From: Verrucomicrobiia bacterium
GTDB lineage: Bacteria; Verrucomicrobiota; Verrucomicrobiia; Palsa-1439
Assembly: GCA_022072455.1 (NCBI GenBank)
Contig: JAJVHY010000013.1
Span: forward strand, 1-64,000
Direction of reading: 5' to 3'
DNA: 64,000 nucleotides
Part shown: one piece after another, positions 17,542-26,211 of the stretch
How positions within the stretch are numbered: position 1 is the stretch's first letter
Layout: the number at the start of each line of letters is the position of its first letter
Notes under the pieces: generated by a model
What the model was told of the DNA's origin: nothing
Database searches by the model: none
The model's input: only the letters and a program-made list of their open reading frames with translations
Program-made: the position numbers and the translations under genes

Positions 17542-18963
17542 CTACTGCACTGCCCGCCACACCGCCGCGACCGCGCCACACAGCAGCACCCCAAACCCGA
17601 TGGGCAACAGGGTCGCCAACGTCGTCCACTTCACGCTCTTGGTTTCCTTCCAGATTGTGTAGATCGTCGTCGAACACGGATTGTGGCACAGGCTGAACAA
17701 CATCAGACAGACCGCCGTCAACGTCGTCCATCCGCCAGTTGCTAAAAGTTTCAAAAGCGAGCCATCATCCGTCTCGAACATCACGCCCGTCCCCTGTTCG
17801 CCCACGCCGGTCATTCCCGTGCTCAAGACGGTCAACATCAGAATTGTCGGCACCACGATCTCATTGGCCGGGATCGCGATGATGTAGGCGAGTAAAATCA
17901 CGCCATTCAAACCCAACAACACCCCCACCGGATTTAAGCCGTCAATCAAATGGTGCGCGATGGTCACGCCGCCAACCGTGACATTCGAAACCAGCCAAAT
18001 CGCGACGCCCGCCGGCAACGCGAAGACAATCGCCCGCCACAACACAATCAGCGTCCGGTCGATCAATGACGTATACAACGTCCGCAAAATCCGCGGCGGC
18101 CGGTACGGCGGCAATTCGAGGCTGAACGTGGACGCCTCCCCCTTCAACACCGTCCCGGTGAGCAACCAAGCCGTCAAAAAAGTCAATCCCATCCCCAGCA
18201 GCGCCACCGCCAACACCGCTCCCGCTGCTGTCACCCCGGCCAATACCGGCGGCACCAATGATCCGAGGAATACCGTCGCGATCAGGATTTGCGTTGGCCA
18301 CCGGCCATTGCACAGCGAAAAATTGTTCGTGATGATCGCTATCAACCGCTCCCGCGGCGAATCAATGATCCGCGTCGCGACAACGCCCGCTGCGTTGCAG
18401 CCAAACCCCATGACTTGAGTCAACGCCTGTTTCCCGTGCGCGCCCGACTTGCGAAACAGATTATCGAGGTTGAACGCCACGCGCGGCAGATACCCGAAGT
18501 CTTCGAGAATCGTGAACAACGGAAAAAAGATCGCCATCGGCGGCAACATCACACTCACCACCCACGCCGTCGTCAGATACATCCCATCGAACAACAATCC
18601 GCTCAACCAGACCGGGAAATGCGCCGCCGCCGCCAACTCCTTCAACCCAAGGTAGCCCTTGTCCACCAACAACGACGCGAGCAACCCCGACGGCACATTC
18701 GCCCCGATGATCGTGATCCACAGCACCAACGCAAACAACCCGATCATCACCGGGATCCCCGTCCAGCGGCTCGTCAAAATCCAATCGAGTTTCCGCTCCC
18801 ACGGCAACCGGCGCGACTCGCCGTTCTGCATCACGTTCCGCCCGGCAATCCGCGCCGCTTCGCCGTAAACCAGTTCGACCCACCGATCGCGCGCGTTATG
18901 CGGCACCTGCCACCGCAACCGCTCCGCCGTCTCCACAATCTGTTCCGGTTCGATTGTCTTCAT
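17542..18963 (-). CDS. feoB: FeoB membrane permease domain, encoded separately from the GTPase
   Basis: A 473-residue polytopic protein matching the transmembrane half of the ferrous iron transporter FeoB: two gate-type repeats, with conserved FGYLPRVAFNLDNLF and MGFGCNAAGVVATRIIDSPRERL in the first half and IPANEIVVPTILML and FSLCHNPCSTTIYTI in the second. It lacks the N-terminal G domain, which is the preceding gene. Its ATG overlaps the GTPase stop (ATGA), so the two are translated in a coupled manner. It imports Fe(II) across the inner membrane. Confidence 0.9.
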   Translation of the reverse strand: MKTIEPEQIVETAERLRWQVPHNARDRWVELVYGEAARIAGRNVMQNGESRRLPWERKLDWILTSRWTGIPVMIGLFALVLWITIIGANVPSGLLASLLVDKGYLGLKELAAAAHFPVWLSGLLFDGMYLTTAWVVSVMLPPMAIFFPLFTILEDFGYLPRVAFNLDNLFRKSGAHGKQALTQVMGFGCNAAGVVATRIIDSPRERLIAIITNNFSLCNGRWPTQILIATVFLGSLVPPVLAGVTAAGAVLAVALLGMGLTFLTAWLLTGTVLKGEASTFSLELPPYRPPRILRTLYTSLIDRTLIVLWRAIVFALPAGVAIWLVSNVTVGGVTIAHHLIDGLNPVGVLLGLNGVILLAYIIAIPANEIVVPTILMLTVLSTGMTGVGEQGTGVMFETDDGSLLKLLATGGWTTLTAVCLMLFSLCHNPCSTTIYTIWKETKSVKWTTLATLLPIGFGVLLCGAVAAVWRAVQ

Positions 18964-19712
18964 AACGCCCGCGCCTTCACCGCGTCCACGATTCGCGCAT
19001 CACCCTCCAACAGTCGCAATGCAATCCACGACTCCTGTTTCACTGCCGGGAACGCCCGCCGCAGCATCCCGGCAAGCGTCTCAATTGCGCCGCGCAACCC
19101 CGGCACCTCGTACTTCAACTGGTACGGGTTGCAGACCGTCGCACCGCTGGCGACCGCGAACACCGCCTGCAACAAATCGTCGATACCTTCTTCCTGCCGG
19201 GCCGCCGTGCCCACGACCGGCACACCCAAATCGCGCGCCAATCCCCGGCAATCCACCGTCAACCCATGCGCCTTCGCCTCGTCCATCAAGTTCACGCAGA
19301 CCACGACCTTGTCGGTGATCTGCAACACTTGGAGCACGAGATTCAGATTCCGCTCCAATCGGGTCGCGTCCACCACCACGACCGTCACGCTCGGTTTCCC
19401 GAACAAAATAAAATCCCGCGCCACTTCTTCATCCGGCGACGCCGACAACAACGAATACGTCCCCGGCAAGTCCACCAGCTTGAACTGTTTCTCGCGAAAC
19501 GAAAACCCGCCTTCCGCCCGCGCAATCGTCTTCCCCGGCCAGTTGCCGGTGTGCTGTCGCAAGCCGGTCAACGCGTTGAAGATCGTGCTCTTGCCGGTGT
19601 TCGGATTGCCGGCGAGCGCGACCACGAAATCCCACCGGTCGGTTTTCAATCCCAACCGTTCGAGCACGGCCGGCTGACACGTCCCGCAATTTCCTGATGT
19701 GCAATCGCTCAT
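18960..19712 (-). CDS. feoB: FeoB GTPase domain as a separate protein
   Basis: A 250-residue protein with the FeoB G domain: P-loop GNPNTGKST (about 36-44), switch I region GLRQHTGNWPGKT, G3 DLPGTYSL, G4 motif NLMDEAK, and the helical regulatory domain to the C-terminus. N-terminal cysteines (CTSGNCGTC) could bind a metal. Most FeoB proteins fuse this domain to the permease; here the two are separate genes overlapping by four bases. The start overlaps the stop of the DtxR-FeoA gene (ATGA), making a three-gene operon. Confidence 0.9.
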   Translation of the reverse strand: MSDCTSGNCGTCQPAVLERLGLKTDRWDFVVALAGNPNTGKSTIFNALTGLRQHTGNWPGKTIARAEGGFSFREKQFKLVDLPGTYSLLSASPDEEVARDFILFGKPSVTVVVVDATRLERNLNLVLQVLQITDKVVVCVNLMDEAKAHGLTVDCRGLARDLGVPVVGTAARQEEGIDDLLQAVFAVASGATVCNPYQLKYEVPGLRGAIETLAGMLRRAFPAVKQESWIALRLLEGDARIVDAVKARAL

Positions 19713-20605
19713 AGTTTTTTGATGAGAATTTTGTCCGCTTGTTCGTTGCGCAGCGCGATGCTCGCGCCGCGGATAAAATACGCCACCGGGTTGCCGGCCG
19801 GACTGACGATGTCAATTTCCACCACCGTGCCTGGCACGACGCCGAGATCGAGCAACCGGTTCCGCTCCGGCCCCCGGCACGCCGGCGACAATCCGAGCAC
19901 CGACCCCCGCTCACCGACCCGCAACGTGGAAAGTCGCATCACCGTTTCATCAAACGCTTCACGCGCCTCGGCCACCGTCACGTGACCAGCCGCCAACCGC
20001 GACAGTTCGATGTGCCGGCCTTCGACATCGATGTGCACACTGCGCTCGTCCGCCATTTCAACCCGGAGTCGCGTCCCGAACGCCACCCCGGCCGCGATGA
20101 CTTCGGCATAACCGGCTTGCGGTTCATCTTCGATGTGCACCACCTGCCCCGCCCAACCGGCGGGACACTCCGTCAACGGCGCCCCGCGCAGCGGCGGCAG
20201 TTCGCCGGTCGCGGTTGGAATCGGATCGCCGTGCGGATCGAACCGCGGTTCACCGAGTTGCCGGGACAGGCGGTCGAGTTTCTCGCCGGTGATCTTGTGT
20301 TCCATCTGTTCGGCGGCGGCATGCCATTGCTCTTCCCGCCGGCCAGTCTCGGCCAGATAGGTTTCATAGAGCCGGTGCGCGCGCGTCACCCGCACCGCAT
20401 ATTCGCGTCCCCGGTCCGTCAGCCGGTACCCGCCATCCTTCGCCGTGGCCAGGCCGGTGGCTTCGAGTTCGGAGAGCACTTGGGCCGCAGTGTCGAGATT
20501 GACCCCGATCGTGCCGGCCAGGCTTTGCGCCGTGGCCGGTTGTCGCCGGTATTCGGCATCATAGAGATGCTTGAGGGAATCTTCGGTGACGATTCGAGCT
20601 TTCAT
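19709..20605 (-). CDS. DtxR/MntR-type metalloregulator fused to FeoA domain
   Basis: A 298-residue protein. Residues 1-70 form a winged helix-turn-helix with DtxR-like text (LSELEATGLATAKDGGYRLT). Residues about 70-125 are the metal-binding dimerisation domain (EEQWHAAAEQMEHKITGEKL). The region 135-205 is a first SH3-like/FeoA-like domain, and the C-terminus (about 225-298: LLDLGVVPGTVVEI, NEQADKILI) is a clear FeoA domain. It probably senses iron and also supplies the FeoA function for the adjoining FeoB proteins. First gene of the feo operon, translationally coupled to the GTPase. Confidence 0.85.
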   Translation of the reverse strand: MKARIVTEDSLKHLYDAEYRRQPATAQSLAGTIGVNLDTAAQVLSELEATGLATAKDGGYRLTDRGREYAVRVTRAHRLYETYLAETGRREEQWHAAAEQMEHKITGEKLDRLSRQLGEPRFDPHGDPIPTATGELPPLRGAPLTECPAGWAGQVVHIEDEPQAGYAEVIAAGVAFGTRLRVEMADERSVHIDVEGRHIELSRLAAGHVTVAEAREAFDETVMRLSTLRVGERGSVLGLSPACRGPERNRLLDLGVVPGTVVEIDIVSPAGNPVAYFIRGASIALRNEQADKILIKKL

Positions 20606-20611
20606 GGTTTT

Positions 20612-20631
20612 TACTTTGACTACTCAAAGTA
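20612..20631. promoter_or_regulatory. Palindromic operator between the two divergent DtxR-type genes
   Basis: Arms TACTTTGA and TCAAAGTA with four central bases form a perfect 8-bp inverted repeat. It overlaps the -10 region of the predicted feo promoter and lies about 50 bp upstream of the rightward DtxR gene, the right place for an iron- or manganese-dependent repressor site controlling both directions. Confidence 0.7.
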
Positions 20632-20658
20632 TCTAATCGGAGTCTTGAAACTTGTCAA
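20630..20658 (-). promoter_or_regulatory. Candidate promoter of the feo operon
   Basis: Reading leftward, a perfect TTGACA (20658-20653) is followed after 17 bp by TAGATA (20635-20630). The -10 hexamer touches the palindromic operator, consistent with repressor occlusion. Confidence 0.5.
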
Positions 20659-20680
20659 CACTTCGATTACGGTGCGCAGC

Positions 20681-21346
20681 ATGACTTTGTCGCCCACCGT
20701 CGAGAATTACCTGAAACACCTGTTCACCGAGCAACAGGATTCAGACGCCGAACTGCTGCCGATGGGCAAGCTTGCCGCGGCGTTGGCAGTCACGCCCGGC
20801 ACAGCGACGACCATGGTGAAAACATTGGCGGATGCCGGGCTGGTCACCTACGAACCGCGCGGCGGGGTCCGCCTGACCGCCCGCGGCGAGCAACACGCCC
20901 TCAACGTCATCCGCCGGCATCGCGTCGTGGAACTGTTCCTGGTCAAAGTGCTCGGACTCGATTGGTCCGAGGTCCACGCGGAAGCCGAGAAACTCGAACA
21001 CGCCATCTCGGAAAAAGTGCTGGAGAAATTGGACGAGTTGTTGGGCCGACCGGACTGCGACCCGCACGGCGACCCGATCCCCCGCGCCACCGGCAAGCTG
21101 GCCGTGATGCAATTCAAGAGTTTGATGGAGTGTGAACTCGGCCTGCCGCAACGAATCATGCGCGTCTTGGGACAGGACACCGGCTTTCTCCAAACCTTGC
21201 ACCGGCTCGAACTGGTGCCGGGCGCGAAGGTCACGGTGCAAACTCGGGCGGAGTTCACCGACTCCGTCAACGTGAAGACGGCCGGCGGCAAAACCACGGC
21301 GCTCGGCGCCAGTGCCGCCGCCAAGATCCTCGTCCAGCCGGCCTAG
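20681..21346 (+). CDS. DtxR/MntR-family metal-dependent transcriptional regulator
   Basis: A 221-residue regulator, divergent from the feo operon. The N-terminal winged helix (TVENYLKHLFTEQQ, VTPGTATTMVKTLADAGLV) and metal-binding/dimerisation region (HRVVELFLVKVLGLDWSEVHAEAEKLEHAISEKV) are typical, followed by DPHGDPIPR and a C-terminal SH3-like domain. The ATG at 20681 gives the standard family N-terminus; the open frame upstream is not DtxR-like. It probably binds the shared palindrome at 20612-20631. Whether the co-repressor is iron or manganese cannot be read from sequence. Confidence 0.87.
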   Translation: MTLSPTVENYLKHLFTEQQDSDAELLPMGKLAAALAVTPGTATTMVKTLADAGLVTYEPRGGVRLTARGEQHALNVIRRHRVVELFLVKVLGLDWSEVHAEAEKLEHAISEKVLEKLDELLGRPDCDPHGDPIPRATGKLAVMQFKSLMECELGLPQRIMRVLGQDTGFLQTLHRLELVPGAKVTVQTRAEFTDSVNVKTAGGKTTALGASAAAKILVQPA

Positions 21347-21355
21347 AGTTACCCG

Positions 21356-22510
21356 GTGAACCACGCCATTCTCCACGTCGACATGGACGCGTTCTATGCA
21401 TCGGTCGAGGTGCGCGACAATCCGGCCTTGGTGGGCCAGCCGGTCATTGTCGGGGCCGGACCGCACGACCGGGGCGTGGTCGCGGCGGCGTCCTACGAAG
21501 CGCGCCGGTACGGCGTTCATTCGGCAATGCCGGCGCGGACGGCGTACCAACTTTGTCCACACGGCATCTTCATCCGGCCGGACATGGCCAAATATGGCGC
21601 AGTCTCCCGGCAGATCATGACGATCCTCGAAACATTCACGCCGGCAATCGAGCCGGTCTCCATTGATGAGGCGTTTCTGGATGTGACCGGCTCGCTCGGG
21701 TTGTATGGCGACGCGCTGACCATCGCCAAACGCATCAAGGCCGAGATTCATGCCCAGACCGGGTTGACGGCATCGGTCGGCGTCGCGCCGAACAAATTTC
21801 TCGCGAAGCTGGCATCGGATTTGAACAAGCCGGATGGGTTGACGGTCCTGACCGAAGAAACCAAAGTCCAGGTGCTCGCGCCGTTGCCGGTGGCAAAACT
21901 CTGGGGCGTCGGCAAGGTGACCGAGCGCCGGTTGCAACAGCATAATCTCCGGACCATTGGCGACATCCAGCGGTTGCCGGTGGCGGAGTTGCGGCGACGA
22001 ATCGGCAATGCGGCTGAGCATTTGCACGCGTTGGCGTTGGGTGAGGATGACCGGCCAGTGGCAACTGACACCGCAACCAAGTCCATCAGCAGCGAGCACA
22101 CCTTTGACGTGGATACCGCCGACATGGCCCAGATCAAAAAGTCGCTGTTGGCGCAATGTGAGGAAGTCGGCGCGCGGTTGCGCCAGGAGAAAGTCGCGGC
22201 GCGGACCGTGCAATTGAAGTTACGCCATGCGGATTTCACCACGTTGACCCGGCGGCGCACATTACCCCAGCCGACCCAGGACGAGATGCAGCTTTACGAG
22301 GTGGCCGGCCACCTTCTGGCGGCGGAAAACATCGCCGAAAAACGCATCCGGCTGATTGGCGTTGGCGGTTCGAACCTGGTCGCGCCGGTCATCCAAGACG
22401 ATCTCTTCGACCGGGGGGACGAGAAACGGGCACGGCTGGCGAAAGCGGTTGATGAATTGCGCGACAAGCTGGGGCCGGAGGCGATCCAGCGCGGCAGTGC
22501 CATCACTTGA
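21356..22510 (+). CDS. dinB: DNA polymerase IV
   Basis: A 384-residue Y-family translesion polymerase. Catalytic motifs HVDMDAFYASVE at the N-terminus and SIDEAFLDVT around residue 102 provide the acidic residues for metal binding; AAASYEARRYGVHSAMP is the family nucleotide-binding stretch. The thumb helix-hairpin-helix and little-finger regions follow to about residue 345. GTG start, nine bases after the upstream regulator's stop. The end (LFDRG) is a plausible sliding-clamp contact. Confidence 0.95.
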   Translation: MNHAILHVDMDAFYASVEVRDNPALVGQPVIVGAGPHDRGVVAAASYEARRYGVHSAMPARTAYQLCPHGIFIRPDMAKYGAVSRQIMTILETFTPAIEPVSIDEAFLDVTGSLGLYGDALTIAKRIKAEIHAQTGLTASVGVAPNKFLAKLASDLNKPDGLTVLTEETKVQVLAPLPVAKLWGVGKVTERRLQQHNLRTIGDIQRLPVAELRRRIGNAAEHLHALALGEDDRPVATDTATKSISSEHTFDVDTADMAQIKKSLLAQCEEVGARLRQEKVAARTVQLKLRHADFTTLTRRRTLPQPTQDEMQLYEVAGHLLAAENIAEKRIRLIGVGGSNLVAPVIQDDLFDRGDEKRARLAKAVDELRDKLGPEAIQRGSAIT

Positions 22511-22574
22511 ACCGCGGTGCCGCGCCGGGCATTTTCCCATCGCATGAACCGGGCAATCATGTTAAGTGCCGGTC

Positions 22575-23753
22575 ATGAACCCGAACGAATTGCGCCACTG
22601 GCACACGCAATACCGGACCGCACTCCACGATGACGTCATCCCCTTCTGGCTCCGGCATTCCCCCGACCGCGAACACGGCGGCTACTTCACGTGTTTGAAC
22701 CGGGACGGCAGCGTGTTCGACACCGATAAGTTCATCTGGCTGCAAGCCCGGGAAGTCTGGATGTTCTCGAAATTCTACAACACGCTCGAAGCGCGGCCGG
22801 AGTTTCTCGACATGGCGACGCTCGGTGCCAACTTCCTTCGCGACCACGGCCGGGCGGCGAACGGCGATTTCTATTTCGCCGTTGACCGTACCGGCCAGCC
22901 ACTCGTGCAGCCGTATAACATTTTCTCCGACTGCTTCGCGACGATGGCGTTCGCGCAATACGGCCAAGCTGCACGCGCGCCGTGGGCCACCGACATCGCC
23001 ACGAGAACCTTTGAGCGCATCCTGCAACGCTGGGACAACCCGAAAGGCCCGTACAATAAAATCGTCCCCGGCTCGCGCCCGATGAAGTCCATGGTCTTGC
23101 CGATGATCACCGTTAATCTCGCGATGGAAGTCGGCGCGGCGTTGCCGGCGTATCCCGTGGAACAGGTCATCCGCGAAAACTTGCACGCGTTGATGGACAC
23201 GTTCGTGGACCGCAAAACCAAGTTGATCTACGAACACGTCGCGCCCGACGGCAGTCATCCCGACACGTTCGAGGGCCGGGTCATTCATCCCGGCCACGGC
23301 ATCGAGTGCATGTGGTTCGTGATGGACGCCGCGCACTCCTACGGCGAGCCGGCGTTGATCGCGCGTGCCGCCGATGCGCTCGAAGATCAACTGGCCTATG
23401 CGTGGGATGAGAAATACGGCGGCATCATCCATTTCATGGACGCACTCGGCAAACCGCCGCAGCAACTCGAATGGGACCAGAAATTCTGGTGGGCGCACAT
23501 GGAGACGCTGATCGCCTTGTTACTCGGCTGGAAACTGACCGGGCGCGACAGCCTGTTAAAGTGGTACCGGCGCGTCCACGACTACACGTGGTCGCATTTC
23601 CCCGACCCGCAGTACGGCGAATGGTTCGGCTACCTCAACCGGCAAGGCGAAGTGCTGTTACCGCTCAAAGGCGGCAAATGGAAAGGCTGCTTCCACGTCC
23701 CGCGCGGGCTGATGAAGTGCGCGACGATTCTGGATGAATTGGCGCGGCATTAA
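22575..23753 (+). CDS. AGE-family (N-acylglucosamine 2-epimerase-like) sugar epimerase
   Basis: A 392-residue protein with the (alpha/alpha)6-barrel signature of the N-acylglucosamine 2-epimerase/cellobiose epimerase family. Conserved text includes WLQAREVWMFSKFYN, HPGHGIECMWF (catalytic His region) and the C-terminal KGCFHVPRGL. The ATG at 22575 is preferred over a GTG three codons earlier. Members epimerise or isomerise free sugars at C2. It converges on the rhamnose isomerase gene, their ends overlapping by four bases, so its substrate may be a plant or polysaccharide sugar. Confidence 0.87.
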   Translation: MNPNELRHWHTQYRTALHDDVIPFWLRHSPDREHGGYFTCLNRDGSVFDTDKFIWLQAREVWMFSKFYNTLEARPEFLDMATLGANFLRDHGRAANGDFYFAVDRTGQPLVQPYNIFSDCFATMAFAQYGQAARAPWATDIATRTFERILQRWDNPKGPYNKIVPGSRPMKSMVLPMITVNLAMEVGAALPAYPVEQVIRENLHALMDTFVDRKTKLIYEHVAPDGSHPDTFEGRVIHPGHGIECMWFVMDAAHSYGEPALIARAADALEDQLAYAWDEKYGGIIHFMDALGKPPQQLEWDQKFWWAHMETLIALLLGWKLTGRDSLLKWYRRVHDYTWSHFPDPQYGEWFGYLNRQGEVLLPLKGGKWKGCFHVPRGLMKCATILDELARH

Positions 23754-24994
23754 CGCTGCGCCAGCACGCGGCGCTCGTATTGCATCACGGCATTCATCCA
23801 TTGCCGGTCGCGGGGGATGCCGGCGCGGTCGCACGCTTCGTCCCAGACGGCACCGAACGGCAGCGTCTTCACATCTTCCATCAACGCGAGGCGACCGGCA
23901 TTGTTGCCGGCGGCTTCGAGCTGCTGCAACTCGGCGCTCGGGTCGAGCAATGCAGACAGGATCGCTTTGCGCGTGGCGCGGAGGCCGATTGTGTAGGCGG
24001 CGATGCGGTTGATGCTGGCGTCGAAGTAGTCGGTCGCAACCGCGACTTTGTCCCAGGCGCGGCCGCGCTGGATTTCGAGGAAGACGTTGCGCAACGCGTC
24101 GTTGAAGATGACCACGTGGTCGCTGTCCCACCGGATCGGGCGGCTGACATGGAGGAGGAGTTTTTTGTGGAATTGGAGGTACGCGGAAATCTTGTCGTAG
24201 ATTTCCTCGGTCGGATGCCAGTGGCCCATGTCGAGGCAGTAGCCGATGCCGCGGCTGAGCGCGTAGCTGCTGTAGAACTCGGCGCTGCCGACGACGTATT
24301 CTTCACTGCCGAGGCCGAAGAGTTTGCTTTCGACGTAATCCACGCACCCCGGCAGTTTCTTTTGGAGGAGCGCATCCAGTGATTCGGCAAGCAACGCGCG
24401 GTGTGTCCACCGGTCGGCGGGATAGTCCTTCGTACCGTCCGGTATCCAATGATTGATGATCGAGGGGCCGCCCTGCTGTTTGGCAAACGCCGCTGCGATT
24501 CGCCGGCAAGCGACGGCGTGCTGAATCCAGAATTTCCGCACGGCATTGTCGGTATGGCTGAGCGTATAACCGTCGTTGGCTTTCGGATGCGCGAAGAACG
24601 TCGGGTTGAAATCGAGGTGGACGCCGTGCTGTTTTCCCCACGCCATCCAGTTGGCGAAATGTTGCGGTTCGAGCGCGTCGCGGTCGACAACCTTGCCGGC
24701 GGTTTCGGCGTACAGCGCGTGAATGTTCAGGCGCAATTTGCCGGGGACGAGTTTCAGCACTTGTTCGTAATCTTGGCGGGCTTCGGTGGCGGTGCGCGCG
24801 CGGCCGGGATAGTTGCCGGTGGCCATGATCCCACCCCCGGCGAGTCCAGCTTCTTTCACTTCAAAGCCGACGACGTCGTCCACCTGCCAGCAATGGATCG
24901 AAATCGGAACGGCAAGCGCGGCGCGAATGGCCTTGTCGGTATCGATGTGGATTGCGGCATAGGCGGATTCGGCGTGTTGGTAGGGTTTGCTCAT
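23750..24994 (-). CDS. rhaA: L-rhamnose isomerase
   Basis: A 414-residue protein close in length to E. coli RhaA (419). It interconverts L-rhamnose and L-rhamnulose with Mn(II)/Zn(II). Family motifs include ISIHCWQVDDVVGFE, LDFNPTFFAHP, INHWIPDG and GYCLDMGHWHPTEE, which together carry the metal-binding Glu, Asp and His residues. It is the last gene of a three-gene leftward operon with an aldolase and an unknown protein. A rhamnulokinase is not seen in the window. Confidence 0.92.
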   Translation of the reverse strand: MSKPYQHAESAYAAIHIDTDKAIRAALAVPISIHCWQVDDVVGFEVKEAGLAGGGIMATGNYPGRARTATEARQDYEQVLKLVPGKLRLNIHALYAETAGKVVDRDALEPQHFANWMAWGKQHGVHLDFNPTFFAHPKANDGYTLSHTDNAVRKFWIQHAVACRRIAAAFAKQQGGPSIINHWIPDGTKDYPADRWTHRALLAESLDALLQKKLPGCVDYVESKLFGLGSEEYVVGSAEFYSSYALSRGIGYCLDMGHWHPTEEIYDKISAYLQFHKKLLLHVSRPIRWDSDHVVIFNDALRNVFLEIQRGRAWDKVAVATDYFDASINRIAAYTIGLRATRKAILSALLDPSAELQQLEAAGNNAGRLALMEDVKTLPFGAVWDEACDRAGIPRDRQWMNAVMQYERRVLAQR

Positions 24995-25011
24995 TGTGGT
25001 AGTCCTTTTGC

Positions 25012-26211
25012 TTAGGGTATCGGAAAGAAAATCTTCAAGGGTTTATCGTTGACGTTGTAGGCGGACTGCAATTCAAAACCTCCGTGAATCTTCTGATAGG
25101 TGAATGGCTGCTCCGTCGATGGATCAGGATAGCGTTGCAAGGCGACAACGCCGTGAGTGACGACCGCGAGCGCGGCAGTGACCATGGCATGGTTGACGAC
25201 AGCGGTTTGGATCTTCTGAAAATACTTGTCGTAGCCGGCCATCAATTCCCTCGTGAGCGGAGTCGTGAAGTTCAAGCTGTTGTAGCGCCGCAGCCAGTCT
25301 TCAAACTGCTCCGCATCCCCCGTCGCGAGCACGCCCGCCAGTTCGCGCTGGATCGCAACAAGTGTCTTCATCTCGGCTTGAAACACCGTCCAGTCGACTG
25401 GCCCGGTCAGTTCGTGTGCGGTGAGATACTCGGTTATTTGCTCGGGAGATTTCGCAGCAATATCGCGGGCAACTTGCTCGGCGAAGTCGGCTTCCATCTG
25501 AATGGCGCGGCTCGCAGATTCTCCCGCGAACGATTCCCCCAACAGATCGAGAAACCAATCGTTCCCCACATACGCCGACAGATTCGATGCGACGCACGAC
25601 AAGGCAAGGTTCTCGATGGCGACATCAACCAGGCTGCCAATCAGCATGCAATCATCAACCTGCTGGCCGAGGCGCAACACAGCCGCGATGTCCTCGGCCG
25701 CGCCACCGCCGGCCTGACAATACTGTGCCCGCCAAACACCCAAACGCGCCAAGGCGCGAGCTTTTGCCAAATGCACAAAAGGAGTATTGGGGCGGAGGGG
25801 CTTCACAAGCCCCCAATCGCAGTTGGTCACTTGTGTTGCCGCCTGCATGAGGTCGCCAATCGGCCGGATCTTCTCACATAGTTCAGCGGCGACGGCGGCG
25901 GTGACATTCGACTGCCAATTCGCAACGGTTTCCTTGTCCGCCGCCGACAAAGCGTCGAACAACGCAAAAGCTTGCCGGTAGACGTCCGCGGCATTTGTGA
26001 TCGCACCGGCTTCCAGCGACATTGCAGCCTGCGGCACTGACTCAGCAAAGTGAACTTCCGGTTGCGTTCGGGAACGTTGGATCACCGACGCGGGCTGAGC
26101 CGAGAGCGGCGGCGTTTCAACCACCGTGTCGCGCAAGAGGTAAGTCGCAAGTCCGAGCAGCGCCAAGAGGATCGCGCCACCGCCCACCCACCACCATGCT
26201 CGACGGATCAT
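25012..26211 (-). CDS. Single-pass membrane-anchored protein of unknown function
   Basis: A 399-residue protein with one N-terminal transmembrane segment (WWWVGGGAILLALLGLATYLL) and a mostly alpha-helical extracytoplasmic remainder. I do not recognise a family; similar membrane-anchored proteins with this size and N-terminus are scattered in Verrucomicrobiota and Planctomycetota. It lies between aldolase and rhamnose isomerase genes: its ATG overlaps the aldolase stop (ATGA) and rhaA follows after 17 bp. Co-transcription suggests, but does not prove, a link to sugar use. Confidence 0.7.
   Translation of the reverse strand: MIRRAWWWVGGGAILLALLGLATYLLRDTVVETPPLSAQPASVIQRSRTQPEVHFAESVPQAAMSLEAGAITNAADVYRQAFALFDALSAADKETVANWQSNVTAAVAAELCEKIRPIGDLMQAATQVTNCDWGLVKPLRPNTPFVHLAKARALARLGVWRAQYCQAGGGAAEDIAAVLRLGQQVDDCMLIGSLVDVAIENLALSCVASNLSAYVGNDWFLDLLGESFAGESASRAIQMEADFAEQVARDIAAKSPEQITEYLTAHELTGPVDWTVFQAEMKTLVAIQRELAGVLATGDAEQFEDWLRRYNSLNFTTPLTRELMAGYDKYFQKIQTAVVNHAMVTAALAVVTHGVVALQRYPDPSTEQPFTYQKIHGGFELQSAYNVNDKPLKIFFPIP

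Noticed and set aside
17515-17545. Copy of the GGAGCGGCG palindrome element downstream of hppA
   Set aside because: Only about 12 bases resemble the element at 39417 and no second arm is present.
18955-18970. FeoB split as a sequencing frameshift
   Set aside because: Each half has a full domain, and the junction is a clean ATGA overlap like the others in this operon; the permease also starts with extra residues that fit a true N-terminus.
20741-22213. Long antisense reading frame opposite dtxR and dinB
   Set aside because: It spans two confidently identified genes on the other strand and has no recognisable domain.
25786-25815. GC-rich hairpin inside the membrane protein gene as another inserted element
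   Set aside because: The stem is only 7 bp and the encoded residues show no sign of an insertion; no second copy seen.
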